Part shown: positions 25,692 through 35,610 of the stretch, piece after piece
How positions within the stretch are numbered: the stretch's first letter is position 1
How the letters are laid out: every line of letters begins with the position of its first letter
Notes under the pieces: model-generated
Told to the model about the DNA's origin: nothing
What the model saw: only the letters and a program-made list of their open reading frames with translations
Databases searched by the model: none
Source of the DNA: an uncultured beta proteobacterium
GTDB lineage: Bacteria; Pseudomonadota; Gammaproteobacteria; Burkholderiales; Burkholderiaceae_C
Direction: 5' to 3'
Assembly: GCA_903822205.1 (NCBI GenBank)
Contig: CAIJOK010000094.1
Location: forward strand, 1-64,000
Length of the DNA: 64,000 nt
Translations under genes and position numbers: made by a program

Positions 25692-27254
25692 ATGAGCCTG
25701 CTCAAATCCGCCTCGCTGGTCTCGGCGCTCACCCTGCTGTCGCGCATCACTGGCCTGGTTCGCGAACTGTTGATCGCCTCCACCTTTGGCGCGTCCGCCA
25801 TGACCGATGCGTTTAACGTGGCTTTTCGCATCCCCAATCTATTCAGACGTTTGTTTGCTGAGGGCGCATTCAGCCAGGCTTTTGTGCCGGTGCTGGCCGC
25901 CACACGGGCACAGCAGGGCGACGCTGCCACCCACGACCTGATCGACCGCGTGGCCACCGTGCTGGTCTGGACGCTGCTGCTGACCAGCGTTTTGGGTGTT
26001 TGTGGGGCGACCGGTCTGGTGTGGCTGATGGCCAGTGGCCTACAGCAAGACCCGCAGGGGTTTGACGTGGCCGTGGTTTTGACGCGCTGGATGTTTCCGT
26101 ACATCGCGTGTATGTCGCTGGTGGCCTTGTGCGCCGGCGTTTTGAACACCTGGCAGCGGTTTGCCATACCGGCGGTCACGCCCGTGCTGCTCAACGTTGG
26201 CTTGATCCTGGCTGCCTGGCTGGGCGCACCGCAGTTTGCCGCATGGGGGCTGCCGCCCGTCTATGCCCTCGCAGCCGGTGTGATCACAGGCGGTGTCTTG
26301 CAGTTGGCGCTGCAATGGATGGGCCTGCGGCATTTGGGGCTACAGCCGCGCCTGTCCTGGCGTTTTAGCCTGCTGCGACAGTCATGGCAGCACCCGGGTA
26401 CGCGGCAAATTCTCAGACTGATGGGGCCGTCGCTGTTGGGGGTGGGCGTCGCACATATCTCCATGGTGATCAACACCCAGATCGCATCGCACCTGCGACC
26501 GGGCAGCGTGAGCTGGGTGACGTACGCCGACCGACTGATGGAGTTTCCGACGGCCATGCTGGGCGTGGCGTTGGGTGTGGTGCTGATGCCGCAACTGGCC
26601 CGTGCCCGCGCCCAGGACGATGCGGCCCAATACTCGGCCCTGCTGGACTGGGGACTGCGGCTGGTGGTGGTGCTGGCTGTGCCCAGCGCACTGACCATGC
26701 TGGTTTTTGCCCGGCCACTGGTCGCGGTGCTCTACCACTATGGAGCCATGACGACGTTTGACGTTCACCAGATCGTTGTGGCGCTGATGGGCTGGGGCGT
26801 GGGTTTGACGGGCATCATCGCCATCAAGGTGTTGGCCCCGGGCTATTACGCCTGCCAAGACACCCGCACGCCGGTACGGATAGCCATCGCGGTGCTGGTG
26901 ATCACGCAACTGCTGAATGTGGCGCTGGTGCCCTACCTGGCCCACGCGGCGCTCACGCTGTCGATCGGCATCGGTGCCTTGGTCAACGCCGCCTGGCTGC
27001 TGTGGGGGTTGCAGCGCAAAGGCAGTTACCGACCCCTGCCGGGCTGGGGACGGTTTGCGCTACAGGTGGCATCTGCTTGCATTGTGCTGGCAGTGTTTTT
27101 GACATGGGCCAATCTGCACTTTGACTGGACGGCGACGCGCACAGTCCCTGTTGTGCGCATCGGTTTGTTGGCGGCCCTGTTGGGGGTATCGGCGGTGATG
27201 TATGGCGCGGTGCTTTGGGCTACAGGGCTTAAGCTGCGACAGTTGATGCGGTAA
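25692..27254 (+). CDS. murJ: Lipid II flippase MurJ
   Basis: The 520-residue polytopic membrane protein (about 14 helices, MATE-like MOP fold) matches MurJ/MviN, which turns lipid II across the inner membrane for peptidoglycan synthesis. It has the N-terminal LLSRITGLVRELLIASTFGASAMTDAFNVAFRIPNLFRRLFAEGAFSQAFVP signature, with the Arg residues that line the central cavity, and the LAPGYYACQDTRTPVRIA segment later. The GTATGAG context of its start is echoed in the left flank of the island (17,575-17,590). It marks the right border of the island. Confidence 0.96.
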   Translation: MSLLKSASLVSALTLLSRITGLVRELLIASTFGASAMTDAFNVAFRIPNLFRRLFAEGAFSQAFVPVLAATRAQQGDAATHDLIDRVATVLVWTLLLTSVLGVCGATGLVWLMASGLQQDPQGFDVAVVLTRWMFPYIACMSLVALCAGVLNTWQRFAIPAVTPVLLNVGLILAAWLGAPQFAAWGLPPVYALAAGVITGGVLQLALQWMGLRHLGLQPRLSWRFSLLRQSWQHPGTRQILRLMGPSLLGVGVAHISMVINTQIASHLRPGSVSWVTYADRLMEFPTAMLGVALGVVLMPQLARARAQDDAAQYSALLDWGLRLVVVLAVPSALTMLVFARPLVAVLYHYGAMTTFDVHQIVVALMGWGVGLTGIIAIKVLAPGYYACQDTRTPVRIAIAVLVITQLLNVALVPYLAHAALTLSIGIGALVNAAWLLWGLQRKGSYRPLPGWGRFALQVASACIVLAVFLTWANLHFDWTATRTVPVVRIGLLAALLGVSAVMYGAVLWATGLKLRQLMR

Positions 27255-27297
27255 GCGATCGACTCTATTCAACCTAGATCCAGACATCCTGAGCCGG

Positions 27298-27630
27298 TTA
27301 GGGACAATGCCAACTATTTTGAGAAATGTCGTGGCACTTCGATAGGGGCGAATAAATTCGGTGGTGTCTCACGTTGACATACAAGGCAACCATCAGTTCT
27401 TCCACGGTGTTGGCGCGGTTCAAGTTGCCGGCTCTGGCCTCCCGCATAGCTGCAATGGTGGCAGCATTGGGTATCAACGGCTCAAAAGGCAAAGCCTTTT
27501 CTTGTGACACCTTTGTGAGTAGCAATCGAACTGCATCCGACACAGTAAGCCCCATAGCAGCGAGTACGGCAGTTGCCTCATCTTTGATGGCTCGATCAAT
27601 CCTCGTCTGTATCAGTGCATTTGCAGCCAT
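27298..27630 (-). CDS. RelB/DinJ-family antitoxin with altered C-terminus, no toxin gene
   Basis: The first 80 residues match DinJ/RelB: MAANALIQTRIDRAIKDEATAVLAAMGLTVSDAVRLLLTKVSQEKALPFEPLIPN. The start ATG at 27630 has an AAGGA site; the longer frame to 27666 is less likely. After EELMVAL the normal tail is replaced by about 27 residues (YVNVRHHRIYSPL...) encoded by a mobile-element end at 27360-27386. The expected YafQ/RelE-type toxin gene downstream is gone. The N-terminal DNA-binding domain could still act as a repressor, but the toxin-binding tail is changed. Confidence 0.75.
   Translation of the reverse strand: MAANALIQTRIDRAIKDEATAVLAAMGLTVSDAVRLLLTKVSQEKALPFEPLIPNAATIAAMREARAGNLNRANTVEELMVALYVNVRHHRIYSPLSKCHDISQNSWHCP
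27360..27386. mobile_element. Solitary terminal repeat of a small mobile element
   Basis: These 27 bases (beginning GGTGGTGTCTCACG) are identical to 51396-51422, one end of the 171-base element behind glnB. No clear second end is seen here. It overlaps and replaces the 3' end of the antitoxin gene. Confidence 0.75.
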
Positions 27631-27704
27631 AGCATCCTTGTATGTGAGTTGCATTGAGTATGACACCGATGGGGCTGTTTTGCGTCAGTCCCATCAGGGA
27701 TGGA

Positions 27705-30470
27705 TCACAGGCAGGATGCCAGCCATCGCTTGAGCACCTGACGGTCCACGCCCCGCCTTGCCGCCTGGTCTTGCAACTGGTCTTGCGCGATGGTGCCCAC
27801 GTTGAAGTAAACGCTGTCAGGGTGGCCGATGTAAAAGCCGCAGACACTGGCCGGCGGGTACATGGCCAGGCTGTCGGTCAGGGTCATGCCAATGTCTGCA
27901 CATGGCAGCAGATCAAACAGATCGCGCTTGACACTGTGATCCGGGCAGGCCGGGTAGCCTGGGGCGGGGCGAATGCCACGGTATTTTTCAGCCAGCAGAT
28001 CAGCGGGTGTCAAAGCCTCAGACGGCGCATAGCCCCACCAGTCGGTGCGAACCCGGTGGTGCAAAACCTCGGCAAAGGCCTCGGCCAGACGGTCGGCCAG
28101 GGCTTTGAGCATGATGGCGCTGTAGTCGTCATGGTCTGCCAAAAACCGCGCTTCATGTGCCTCCAGGCCCAGTCCGGCGGTCACGGCAAAAACCCCTACA
28201 TGGTCAAGGTGACGGCTATGGGCAGGAGCCACAAAGTCAGCCAGACAGCGGCTGGGACGCATCACGCCGTCGATGGTTTCTTTGGCCGACTGCTGGCGCA
28301 GTCCGTACCACGTCAGGGCAACATCAGAGCACGAGGCATCGGTGTAGAGCACGATGTCATCGTCATTCACCGCGCAGGCTGGGTACAAGCCCACGACGGC
28401 GTTGGCTGTCAGCCAGTGTCCTGCCGTGATTTTTTGCAACATAGCCAGGCCGTCGGCATGAACGCGCCGAGCCTCTGCCCCCACGATGGGGTCATCCAAA
28501 ATGGCAGGGTAGGGTCCGCTTAAATCCCAGGTCTGAAAGAACGGCCCCCAGTCGATCGCGCCTGCCAGCGCAGCCAGGTCAAAGTTTTTGAGGACGCGCC
28601 GCCCGATAAATTTGGGCTGCACGGGCTGGTACGCCGCCCAGTCGATGGGGGGTTTGTTGGCTCTGGCCTTGGCCAGCGGCCACAAGGGCTGGGGCTTTTT
28701 GGCGGCGTGTTGAGCGCGTACGCGGTCATAGTCAGCCACAACAGTGGCGGCGTAGGTGGGGTCAGACAGCAGGCCCTGGGCCACCCCCACGCTGCGCGAG
28801 GCATCAGGCACATAGACCACAGGGCCGTCGTAGTGCGGTGCCAACTTGACCGCCGTATGCACCCGGCTGGTGGTGGCCCCACCGATCATCAGCGGGATGC
28901 GGCGGGTGCGAAAGTAGTCGTCTTTTTGCATCTCGGCGGCAACGTGCTGCATTTCCTCCAGACTGGGCGTGATCAGTCCGGACAGGCCGATGATGTCGGC
29001 GTGCTCGGCCCGGGCATGCGCCAAAATCTCGTGGCAAGGCACCATCACGCCCAGATTGACGACATCAAAGTTATTGCACTGCAAGACCACGGTAACGATG
29101 TTTTTGCCGATGTCATGCACGTCGCCCTTGACAGTTGCCATGATGATCTTGCCCTTGGTGGCCACATCGCGGCCTGCCGTCAGGTCGCGACGTTTTTCTT
29201 CTTCAATGTAGGGGATCAGGTGGGCCACCGCTTGCTTCATGACCCGAGCACTTTTAACCACTTGGGGCAAAAACATTTTGCCGGTGGCAAAAAGGTCACC
29301 CACGATGCCCATGCCGGCCATCAGCGGCCCTTCAATCACGTGAAGAGGGCGACCGCCACTGGCCACGATGGCCTGATAGGCCTCTTCGGTGTCTGCGACG
29401 ATAAAGTCTGTGATGCCATGCACCATGGCGTGGCTCAGGCGCTGAGCCACATCCACAGGGTGCTCACGCGTACCGCGCCAGGCCCATTTTTGGCTGTCGT
29501 CTTTGGCGGCCCCCTTGGCGCTTTGGGCGATCTCGATCAAGCGCTCAGCCGCATCGGGGCGGCGGTTCAACACCACGTCCTCAACCCGACTGCGCAGCTC
29601 AGAATCAAGGTCGTCATAGACCCCCACCATGCCGGCATTGACAATGCCCATATCCATGCCGGCGGCTATCGCGTGGTACAAAAAAACCGTGTGGATGGCC
29701 TCACGCACGGGGTCGTTTCCGCGAAAGCTAAAGCTGACATTGCTGACACCGCCGCTCACCTTGGCCCCGGGCAGGTTGGCCTTGATCCAGCGGGTGGCCT
29801 CAATAAAATCAACAGCATAGTTGTTGTGTTCGTCGATGCCGGTGGCGACAGCAAAAATATTGGGGTCAAAAATGATGTCTTCAGCCGGAAAGCCCACTTG
29901 GTCCACCAGGATACGGTAAGCACGCTCACAGATGTGAATTTTGCGTTGGTAAGTGTCTGCCTGGCCCTCCATGTCAAAAGCCATCACCACGGCGGCAGCG
30001 CCATAGCGCCGCAGCAGCCGGGCCTGGTGCACAAAGGTGTCCACACCTTCTTTCATGCTGATCGAATTGACGATGGCCTTGCCTTGGACGCAGCGCAGGC
30101 CGGCCTCGATCACGCGCCATTGGCTGGAGTCGATCATCACGGGTACGCGCGAAATGTCAGGCTCGGAGGTGATCAGGTTCAAAAACCGCACCATGGCCGC
30201 CTGGCTGTCCAGCATGGCCTCGTCCATGTTGATGTCGATGATCTGTGCACCGTTTTCAACCTGCTGGCGTGCGACACCCAGGGCTTGTTCAAAGTCGCCA
30301 TTCAAGATCATCCGTGCAAAGGCCTTGGAGCCGGTCACATTGGTGCGTTCGCCAATATTGACAAACCTGGCCTGTGGGCCATTGGCATCGTCTGTGGCCG
30401 CGCCAATCGTCAAAGGCTCAAGGCCGGATAGCCTTAAAGGGGGAATAAGGTGGTGTGCGAGGTGTGGCAT
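27705..30470 (-). CDS. metH: Cobalamin-dependent methionine synthase, pterin/B12/reactivation part
   Basis: The 921-residue product lacks the N-terminal homocysteine-binding domain of full MetH. It begins with the methyltetrahydrofolate-binding domain ([20 protein letters not shown], then [14 protein letters not shown]). The cap domain follows, then the B12-binding domain with [10 protein letters not shown] near residue 450, whose His ligates cobalt, and [13 protein letters not shown]. It ends with the SAM-binding reactivation domain ([37 protein letters not shown]). In Burkholderiales MetH is normally split in two genes, with the homocysteine domain encoded separately; that gene is not in this window. 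No B12 or SAM riboswitch is visible in the 33 bases upstream. Confidence 0.95.
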   Translation of the reverse strand: MPHLAHHLIPPLRLSGLEPLTIGAATDDANGPQARFVNIGERTNVTGSKAFARMILNGDFEQALGVARQQVENGAQIIDINMDEAMLDSQAAMVRFLNLITSEPDISRVPVMIDSSQWRVIEAGLRCVQGKAIVNSISMKEGVDTFVHQARLLRRYGAAAVVMAFDMEGQADTYQRKIHICERAYRILVDQVGFPAEDIIFDPNIFAVATGIDEHNNYAVDFIEATRWIKANLPGAKVSGGVSNVSFSFRGNDPVREAIHTVFLYHAIAAGMDMGIVNAGMVGVYDDLDSELRSRVEDVVLNRRPDAAERLIEIAQSAKGAAKDDSQKWAWRGTREHPVDVAQRLSHAMVHGITDFIVADTEEAYQAIVASGGRPLHVIEGPLMAGMGIVGDLFATGKMFLPQVVKSARVMKQAVAHLIPYIEEEKRRDLTAGRDVATKGKIIMATVKGDVHDIGKNIVTVVLQCNNFDVVNLGVMVPCHEILAHARAEHADIIGLSGLITPSLEEMQHVAAEMQKDDYFRTRRIPLMIGGATTSRVHTAVKLAPHYDGPVVYVPDASRSVGVAQGLLSDPTYAATVVADYDRVRAQHAAKKPQPLWPLAKARANKPPIDWAAYQPVQPKFIGRRVLKNFDLAALAGAIDWGPFFQTWDLSGPYPAILDDPIVGAEARRVHADGLAMLQKITAGHWLTANAVVGLYPACAVNDDDIVLYTDASCSDVALTWYGLRQQSAKETIDGVMRPSRCLADFVAPAHSRHLDHVGVFAVTAGLGLEAHEARFLADHDDYSAIMLKALADRLAEAFAEVLHHRVRTDWWGYAPSEALTPADLLAEKYRGIRPAPGYPACPDHSVKRDLFDLLPCADIGMTLTDSLAMYPPASVCGFYIGHPDSVYFNVGTIAQDQLQDQAARRGVDRQVLKRWLASCL

Positions 30471-30503
30471 GCGATGGGGGTAGTGGCTGAAAGATGATGG
30501 ATA

Positions 30504-30968
30504 TCACGGGACAAAAGACGGGACTTTGGCAATCTGCCGGCCAAACCTGAGGATGCGCGTGGCCACCAAAGTTTCAAGCAAGAAACACACAAGCGCCAGC
30601 AAAAAACACGACACCCCCGACAGAAACAAGAGGGCGGCCAGTTTGAAAACCACCATCTCGGTGGTTTCACCCAAAAACAAAGCCATGATGGTGAGGCCGA
30701 TCAACAGGGCGCACAGGGTTAGCAGTGCGATGCAGGTATTGACCAGCGTGCCGCGCAGACGCAATTGCTTCAGTTCAAGGTCAACATGGGGCATGGGCAA
30801 GCAATCGGCAGCAAGGTGGCCCTCAAGCACCCGTGCCCGGTCGATGATGCGTGCCAAACGACCCGCCACGCTGCCGATCATGCCGGCCACTGCGGTGAGC
30901 AAAAACACCGGTGCAACGGCCAGTTGAATCCCGTGGGAAACAGTGTCAAGGTCTGTGGCAAACAACAT
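30504..30968 (-). CDS. DUF2721 family membrane protein
   Basis: The 154-residue product has three hydrophobic helices. The first is near residues 10-30 (LAVAPVFLLTAVAGMIGSVAGRLARIIDRARVLE), with two near the C-terminus separated by a short loop, and RLRGTLVNTCIALLTLCALLIGLTIMALFL in the middle, which fits DUF2721. I chose the ATG at 30968; a TTG at 30998 would add ten residues. The function of the family is unknown. It lies between DUF1631 and metH genes on the same strand, close enough for co-transcription. Confidence 0.75.
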   Translation of the reverse strand: MLFATDLDTVSHGIQLAVAPVFLLTAVAGMIGSVAGRLARIIDRARVLEGHLAADCLPMPHVDLELKQLRLRGTLVNTCIALLTLCALLIGLTIMALFLGETTEMVVFKLAALLFLSGVSCFLLALVCFLLETLVATRILRFGRQIAKVPSFVP

Positions 30969-31048
30969 GGCAAAAAGGGGGTGAACAAACGGAGGCAACG
31001 ATGCCGCGAGTGAGGGATGTGTCCACCATGGGACAACGGCAGCGAGGG

Positions 31049-32218
31049 TTATTTATGGGACCAGACAAAACTGATATCGGGCATTAGCGCTGAAGGTGGC
31101 CCTAAACGGCTGGGAACGGGGGTGCTGGCAGCACCGCCCAACGCTTTGTCTTCGACATCTTCAAACAGACTCCACACCGACTCACTTTGATGCTCGCTCA
31201 CATCCAAGCCGCGCAGGTCGTACTCGTGAACCGAACACATTCGCGCAGTGGGCGTGGTCTGAGGGGGCGGTGGCGTGCCGGAGTGTTTGCCGACAGCCAA
31301 AAAAGCATCGACCATGGACGAGCTGATCGCGTCGAGGTGGACTTTTTGCTCGTCAAACGACAGGCCAATCAGGGTCATGCCGGTGCGCAACTGTTGTAGC
31401 AAAGTCTGAACCTCACCGATCACACGAGAACGGCTGCGGCGCGTTGTTTTTGCCCCCGACAGCCAGATCAGGTCGATCACGGCCTTTTTGAATGCAATGG
31501 TTTCGGCGTGGTGACGGCCACGGTAAAACGCCGTCATGGCCAAAACATCCACCCACACCGTGCCCAAAAAAGACAGAACTTCAGGGCGGACAGACAGACC
31601 TTTGAGCGTGTCCTTGATCCAACTGGCATACTCAGTGGCAAAAGCAGCTCGGTCTTCACGCAGAGGCATGGGCAGGGTGTCCATATCGGATGTCATTGCC
31701 TGGGGGCGGGTGTATTCGCTGGTTGGGACGCTGGCCAAAAATTTTTGAAAATCGCGGTGCATCTGCTCGAAGACGGCCTGTCCGGCGGGAGAGGCCTGCT
31801 CAATAAACAACACCACTTGCGTGATGGCGGCTTCAAGATCCAGTTTTGCGACCTGATCGCCCTCCAGGCCCATGACAGAGGACACCATCAGGGCAACCAG
31901 CGCACGGGCGGGGTGAACGTCTGTCGCAAACGCACGCGGCTCAGCCAAGGCTGCTCGCATGATGACGACATGCAGCCGCGCAAACAAAAGTCGCATTTGA
32001 GGCGAAATGCGATCATCCTGAAGAATGTTCTTGAACAGCAGGGTGACCAAATTGACGGCATCGTCTTGCGCCCCTTGGTTGGCATCATGGGGGGGCGAGC
32101 TCCGCATACCCTGTCTGGCGGACCGGACAGACTCAGCCGCAATCCGGCGCTTCCAGCCCAGCGGATTGGCTTCAGTGAGGTGCTGCGAGGGACGGATGGT
32201 ACTGAAACCTGAATTCAC
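31049..32218 (-). CDS. DUF1631-like protein, short form
   Basis: The 389-residue soluble protein starts at a GTG. The stretch around residues 60-110 (ILQDDRISPQMRLLFARLHVVIMRAALAEPRAFATDVHPARALVALM) matches the most conserved part of DUF1631 proteins, which are usually 700-800 residues. The middle contains TLKGLSVRPEVLSFLGTVWVDVLAM and WLSGAKTTRRSRSRV, also like that family. The long N-terminal half typical of DUF1631 is missing. It may be a reduced version; its role is unknown. It is divergent from topB. Confidence 0.6.
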   Translation of the reverse strand: MNSGFSTIRPSQHLTEANPLGWKRRIAAESVRSARQGMRSSPPHDANQGAQDDAVNLVTLLFKNILQDDRISPQMRLLFARLHVVIMRAALAEPRAFATDVHPARALVALMVSSVMGLEGDQVAKLDLEAAITQVVLFIEQASPAGQAVFEQMHRDFQKFLASVPTSEYTRPQAMTSDMDTLPMPLREDRAAFATEYASWIKDTLKGLSVRPEVLSFLGTVWVDVLAMTAFYRGRHHAETIAFKKAVIDLIWLSGAKTTRRSRSRVIGEVQTLLQQLRTGMTLIGLSFDEQKVHLDAISSSMVDAFLAVGKHSGTPPPPQTTPTARMCSVHEYDLRGLDVSEHQSESVWSLFEDVEDKALGGAASTPVPSRLGPPSALMPDISFVWSHK

Positions 32219-32230
32219 AACAGACCTTAT

Positions 32231-32260
32231 GTTTCAATCCACGCCCCTGAAGGGGCGAAT
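32231..32260 (-). repeat. Single CRISPR-repeat-like sequence
   Basis: Read on the reverse strand the 30 bases have a CGCCCCT/AGGGGCG stem followed by GTGGATTGAAAC, the form of type I CRISPR repeats. Only one copy is present. About 50 bases away a weak ATGTTTCAAACC match (32311-32322) could be the worn end of a second. No spacer series and no cas genes lie in the window. Confidence 0.4.
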
Positions 32261-32610
32261 CTGAAAGAGGTTACCCCCTCTCCCAAATAAATTCTATCCC
32301 CCAAAGGGGGATGTTTCAAACCGGAGTGAGTTTGAGATGAACGTGCGGGACGTGCGACAACACAACACAACACACCAGCCACCCACAACCAAGACAGCGT
32401 ATGAACCGCCCAAAATTTGGTATTGTGAACTCGTATGGGCGTGTGTGCGGGCGCGAAGGGACGTGATTGTAGTCACGGGACTCACAGAAAATGGCACGGA
32501 CAGGCATCGTTTGTCGATCAAAACATGGGGGAGGGGCGGTCATCATTCGCCCCTCTTGAACAGTCACCTCCGCCGGTTGGCGGGTTTTTGGTATGGGGAG
32601 TGGGTTTGAG
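32261..32610. other. Gene-free divergent promoter region of topB
   Basis: The stretch holds a perfect 17-base hairpin ATCCCCC-AAA-GGGGGAT at 32296-32312. It also holds an apparent copy of the topB start region at 32316-32341 (GGAGTGAGTTTGAGATGAA), matching GGAGTGGGTTTGAGATGAA just before and at the real start. The frame opened by the first ATG (90 codons) does not look like a protein. Confidence 0.5.
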
Positions 32611-35601
32611 ATGAAAACCTTGGTCATTGCAGAAAAACCATCGGTCGCACAAGACATCGTGCGCGCCCTTTCGCCGCAGTCCGGCAAATTCTTAAAACAC
32701 GACGAGCATTTTGAGAACGACACTTATGTGGTCTCAAGCGCTGTGGGGCATCTGCTTGAAATTCAGGCCCCCGAGGCCTTTGATGTCAAACGCGGCAAGT
32801 GGAGCTTTGCCCATCTGCCTGTTCTGCCTCCGTACTTTGATCTGATCCCGGTTGACAAGACCAAAGCCCGCCTGAATGCCGTGGTCAAACTGACCCGCCG
32901 CAAAGACGTAACACACATCATCAACGCCTGTGATGCAGGCCGTGAGGGCGAGCTGATCTTCCGGCTGATCGCGCAATATGCCGGTGGCAAAAAGCCCCTG
33001 GACAAGCCTATCAGCCGCCTGTGGTTGCAAAGCATGACACCAGAGGCCATTCGCGATGGCTTTAGGGCCCTGCGCACCGATGCCGAGATGCTGCCACTGG
33101 CCGATGCCGCACGTTGCCGTAGCGAGGCCGACTGGCTGGTGGGCATCAACGGCACCCGTGCCATGACGGCGTTCAACTCGCGCGAGGGTGGGTTCTTTTT
33201 GACCACGGTGGGCCGCGTACAAACACCCACTTTAAGCATTGTGGTTGAGCGCGAAGAAAAAATCAGGGCTTTCATCAGCCGCGATTACTGGGAGGTTCAC
33301 GCCACGTTTGCCGCATCAGCCGGCACATACAACGCCAAATGGTTTGACCCCGAATGGAGCAAAACCAAAAAGACCACCGGTGTCACATCCGCAGAGACCA
33401 ACCTGCCTGACCCCGAACAAAAGGCCGACCGTTTGTGGACACTGGCTGATGCCCAGCGCATCGCACAGGCCGTGCTTGGCTTGCCTGCCTTGGTGACCGA
33501 AGACTGCAAACCCGCCACGCAACTGAGTCCGCCCTTGTTCGACTTGACATCGCTACAGCGCGAGGCCAACGCCCGATTTGGTTTTTCGGCCAAAACCACC
33601 CTGTCACTGGCGCAAAGCCTGTATGAACGCCACAAGGCCCTGACCTACCCGCGCACGGACTCTCGTGCCCTGCCTGAGGATTATGTGCCGGTGGTCGAAC
33701 AAACCTTTCAGATGCTGGCGCACAGCAACATGACGCACCTGGCACCTCACGCCCAGACGGCGTTGCAAAACCGCTACATCCGCCCTAACGCCCGCATTTT
33801 TGACAACGCCAAGGTCAGTGACCACTTTGCGATCATCCCCACACTGCAAGCCCCCAGCGGACTGTCTGATGCCGAACAAAAGGTCTATGACCTGGTCACG
33901 CGCCGCTTTATGGCGGTGTTTTACCCGGCTGCCGAGTACATGGTGACCACCCGTATCTCGGCAGTGACATGCCCGGGGGCCGTGCATCGCTTTAAAACCG
34001 AGGGCCGTGTGCTGGTCAGGGCCGGCTGGCAGGCCATCTACGGCAAAGAGGCTGCTGATGGTCAAGATGCCAAGGACGGCGGCCAGAGCCTGGTGCCTGT
34101 GCAGCAGGGCGAAAAGGTGATCACACAAAGCGCCGATGCCAAGGGCCTGTCCACAAAACCCCCAGCGCGGTACACCGAGGCCACCCTGCTGGGTGCCATG
34201 GAAGGGGCTGGCAAGTTGATCGACGATGACGAACTGCGCCAAGCCATGCAAGAAAAAGGCCTTGGCACCCCCGCCACCCGCGCCAGCATCATCGAGGGGC
34301 TGATCTCTGAGGTTTACATGTTGCGCGAAGGCCGAGAGCTGGTACCCACCGCCAAGGCCTTTCAGTTGATGACGCTGCTGCGTGGACTGGGCGTTGAGGA
34401 ACTGTCCAAAGCTGCCCTGACGGGGGACTGGGAACACAAGCTAAGCCAGATGGAACGCGGCGGCTTAAGCCGTGAGCGCTTTATGGCCGAGATCGTGGCC
34501 ATGACCGAGCGCATCGTCCAAAAGGCCAAGGCTTATGACCGCGACACCATGCCGGGCAATTACATCAGCTTGAGCGTCCCTTGCCCCAACTGCGGCGGGA
34601 TCATCAAAGAAAACTACCGCCGCTACACCTGCACCGGTACGGACGGGCGGGGCGACGGCTGTGGTTTTTCATTTGGCAAAACACCTGCCGGTCGCACGTT
34701 TGAGCAAGCAGAGGTTGAGCAGTTTTTGCGTGACCGCACGATTGGCCCACTGAATGGTTTCAGATCCAAGGCCGGCAGGCCCTTTAGCGCCTGCATGGTG
34801 GTCCGGTTTGACGAAGAGTCCAAAAACTACAAACTTGAATTTGATTTTGGTGACGACAAGACCGATGCCGCCAAGGGCGTTCCCGTTGATTTCTCGGGCC
34901 AAACCCGGTTGGGCAACTGTCCCAAATGCGGTGGCGGGGTTTTTGAGCATGGCCAAAATTACGTTTGCGACCGAACTGTGCCCAGCGTGGCCCATCCACA
35001 GCCCACGTGTGACTTTAGAACCGGCCAAATCATCTTGCAGCAAACCATTGCTCCGGAGCAAATCACCAAACTGCTGAATACCGGCAAGACCGATCTGTTG
35101 GACAAATTTGTCAGTTTGCGGACCCGTCGCGCCTTTAAGGCTATGTTGACCTGGGACGCTGCCGCCGGCAAAGTCAGTTTTGAATTTGCACCCGGCAAAT
35201 ACCCGCCCAAAAAACCCGCCGCAAAATCAACCACACCATCAACCACACCCTCTGTCACCAAAACCGTCACAAAGACCGTCCCCCAAGCAACCCCAAAGAC
35301 AAACCCCAAATCGCCTGCAAAATCATCTGCAAAATCGATCGCCAAGGCCCCTCGCAAAGCCGCCGTCGGAGCTGTGCCCAGTGCTGAACTGGCCGATGTG
35401 ATCGGTATGGAGCCTGTGGCGCGTGCGCAGGTCATCAAAAAGTTGTGGGATTACATCAAGGCCAACAGCCTGCAAGATGCCGCTGACCGGCGCAATATCA
35501 ACGCTGATGCCAAGCTGTTGAGAATTTTTGGCAAACCCCAGATCAGCATGTGGGAACTGACCGGTATTGTGGGACGGCATCTGGGGCCGCAAGACACGTA
35601 G
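32611..35601 (+). CDS. topB: DNA topoisomerase III with C-terminal SWIB domain
   Basis: The 996-residue enzyme is a type IA topoisomerase that unlinks single-strand DNA crossings. The toprim domain starts MKTLVIAEKPSVAQDIVRAL and holds NACDAGREGELIFRLI. The active-site Tyr lies in ALTYPRTDSRALPEDY near residue 345. Two zinc-ribbon-like segments follow (PCPNCGGIIKENYRRYTC; CPKCGGGVFEHGQNYVC...TCDFR). After a Lys/Thr/Pro/Ala-rich linker (about residues 865-920) comes a SWIB/MDM2 domain: LADVIGMEPVARAQVIKKLWDYIKANSLQD, then ADAKLLRIFGKPQISMWELTGIVGRHL. E. coli TopB (653 residues) has no SWIB domain. The ATG at 32611 starts the toprim motif directly. Confidence 0.94.
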   Translation: MKTLVIAEKPSVAQDIVRALSPQSGKFLKHDEHFENDTYVVSSAVGHLLEIQAPEAFDVKRGKWSFAHLPVLPPYFDLIPVDKTKARLNAVVKLTRRKDVTHIINACDAGREGELIFRLIAQYAGGKKPLDKPISRLWLQSMTPEAIRDGFRALRTDAEMLPLADAARCRSEADWLVGINGTRAMTAFNSREGGFFLTTVGRVQTPTLSIVVEREEKIRAFISRDYWEVHATFAASAGTYNAKWFDPEWSKTKKTTGVTSAETNLPDPEQKADRLWTLADAQRIAQAVLGLPALVTEDCKPATQLSPPLFDLTSLQREANARFGFSAKTTLSLAQSLYERHKALTYPRTDSRALPEDYVPVVEQTFQMLAHSNMTHLAPHAQTALQNRYIRPNARIFDNAKVSDHFAIIPTLQAPSGLSDAEQKVYDLVTRRFMAVFYPAAEYMVTTRISAVTCPGAVHRFKTEGRVLVRAGWQAIYGKEAADGQDAKDGGQSLVPVQQGEKVITQSADAKGLSTKPPARYTEATLLGAMEGAGKLIDDDELRQAMQEKGLGTPATRASIIEGLISEVYMLREGRELVPTAKAFQLMTLLRGLGVEELSKAALTGDWEHKLSQMERGGLSRERFMAEIVAMTERIVQKAKAYDRDTMPGNYISLSVPCPNCGGIIKENYRRYTCTGTDGRGDGCGFSFGKTPAGRTFEQAEVEQFLRDRTIGPLNGFRSKAGRPFSACMVVRFDEESKNYKLEFDFGDDKTDAAKGVPVDFSGQTRLGNCPKCGGGVFEHGQNYVCDRTVPSVAHPQPTCDFRTGQIILQQTIAPEQITKLLNTGKTDLLDKFVSLRTRRAFKAMLTWDAAAGKVSFEFAPGKYPPKKPAAKSTTPSTTPSVTKTVTKTVPQATPKTNPKSPAKSSAKSIAKAPRKAAVGAVPSAELADVIGMEPVARAQVIKKLWDYIKANSLQDAADRRNINADAKLLRIFGKPQISMWELTGIVGRHLGPQDT

Positions 35602-35610
35602 GCATCGCCG

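Noticed and set aside
27655..27704. Terminator hairpin for metH
   Set aside because: The stem CCC-TGAT-GGG is too short and has no T-tract.
28707..30431. 574-codon forward frame opposite metH
   Set aside because: Antisense shadow of methionine synthase with no domain of its own.
30471..30503. Cobalamin or SAM riboswitch ahead of metH
   Set aside because: Only 33 bases separate metH from the gene upstream, too short for either element.
32221..32330. A CRISPR array
   Set aside because: Only one good repeat-like unit; no regular spacing, no spacers and no cas genes, so it is reported only as a repeat.
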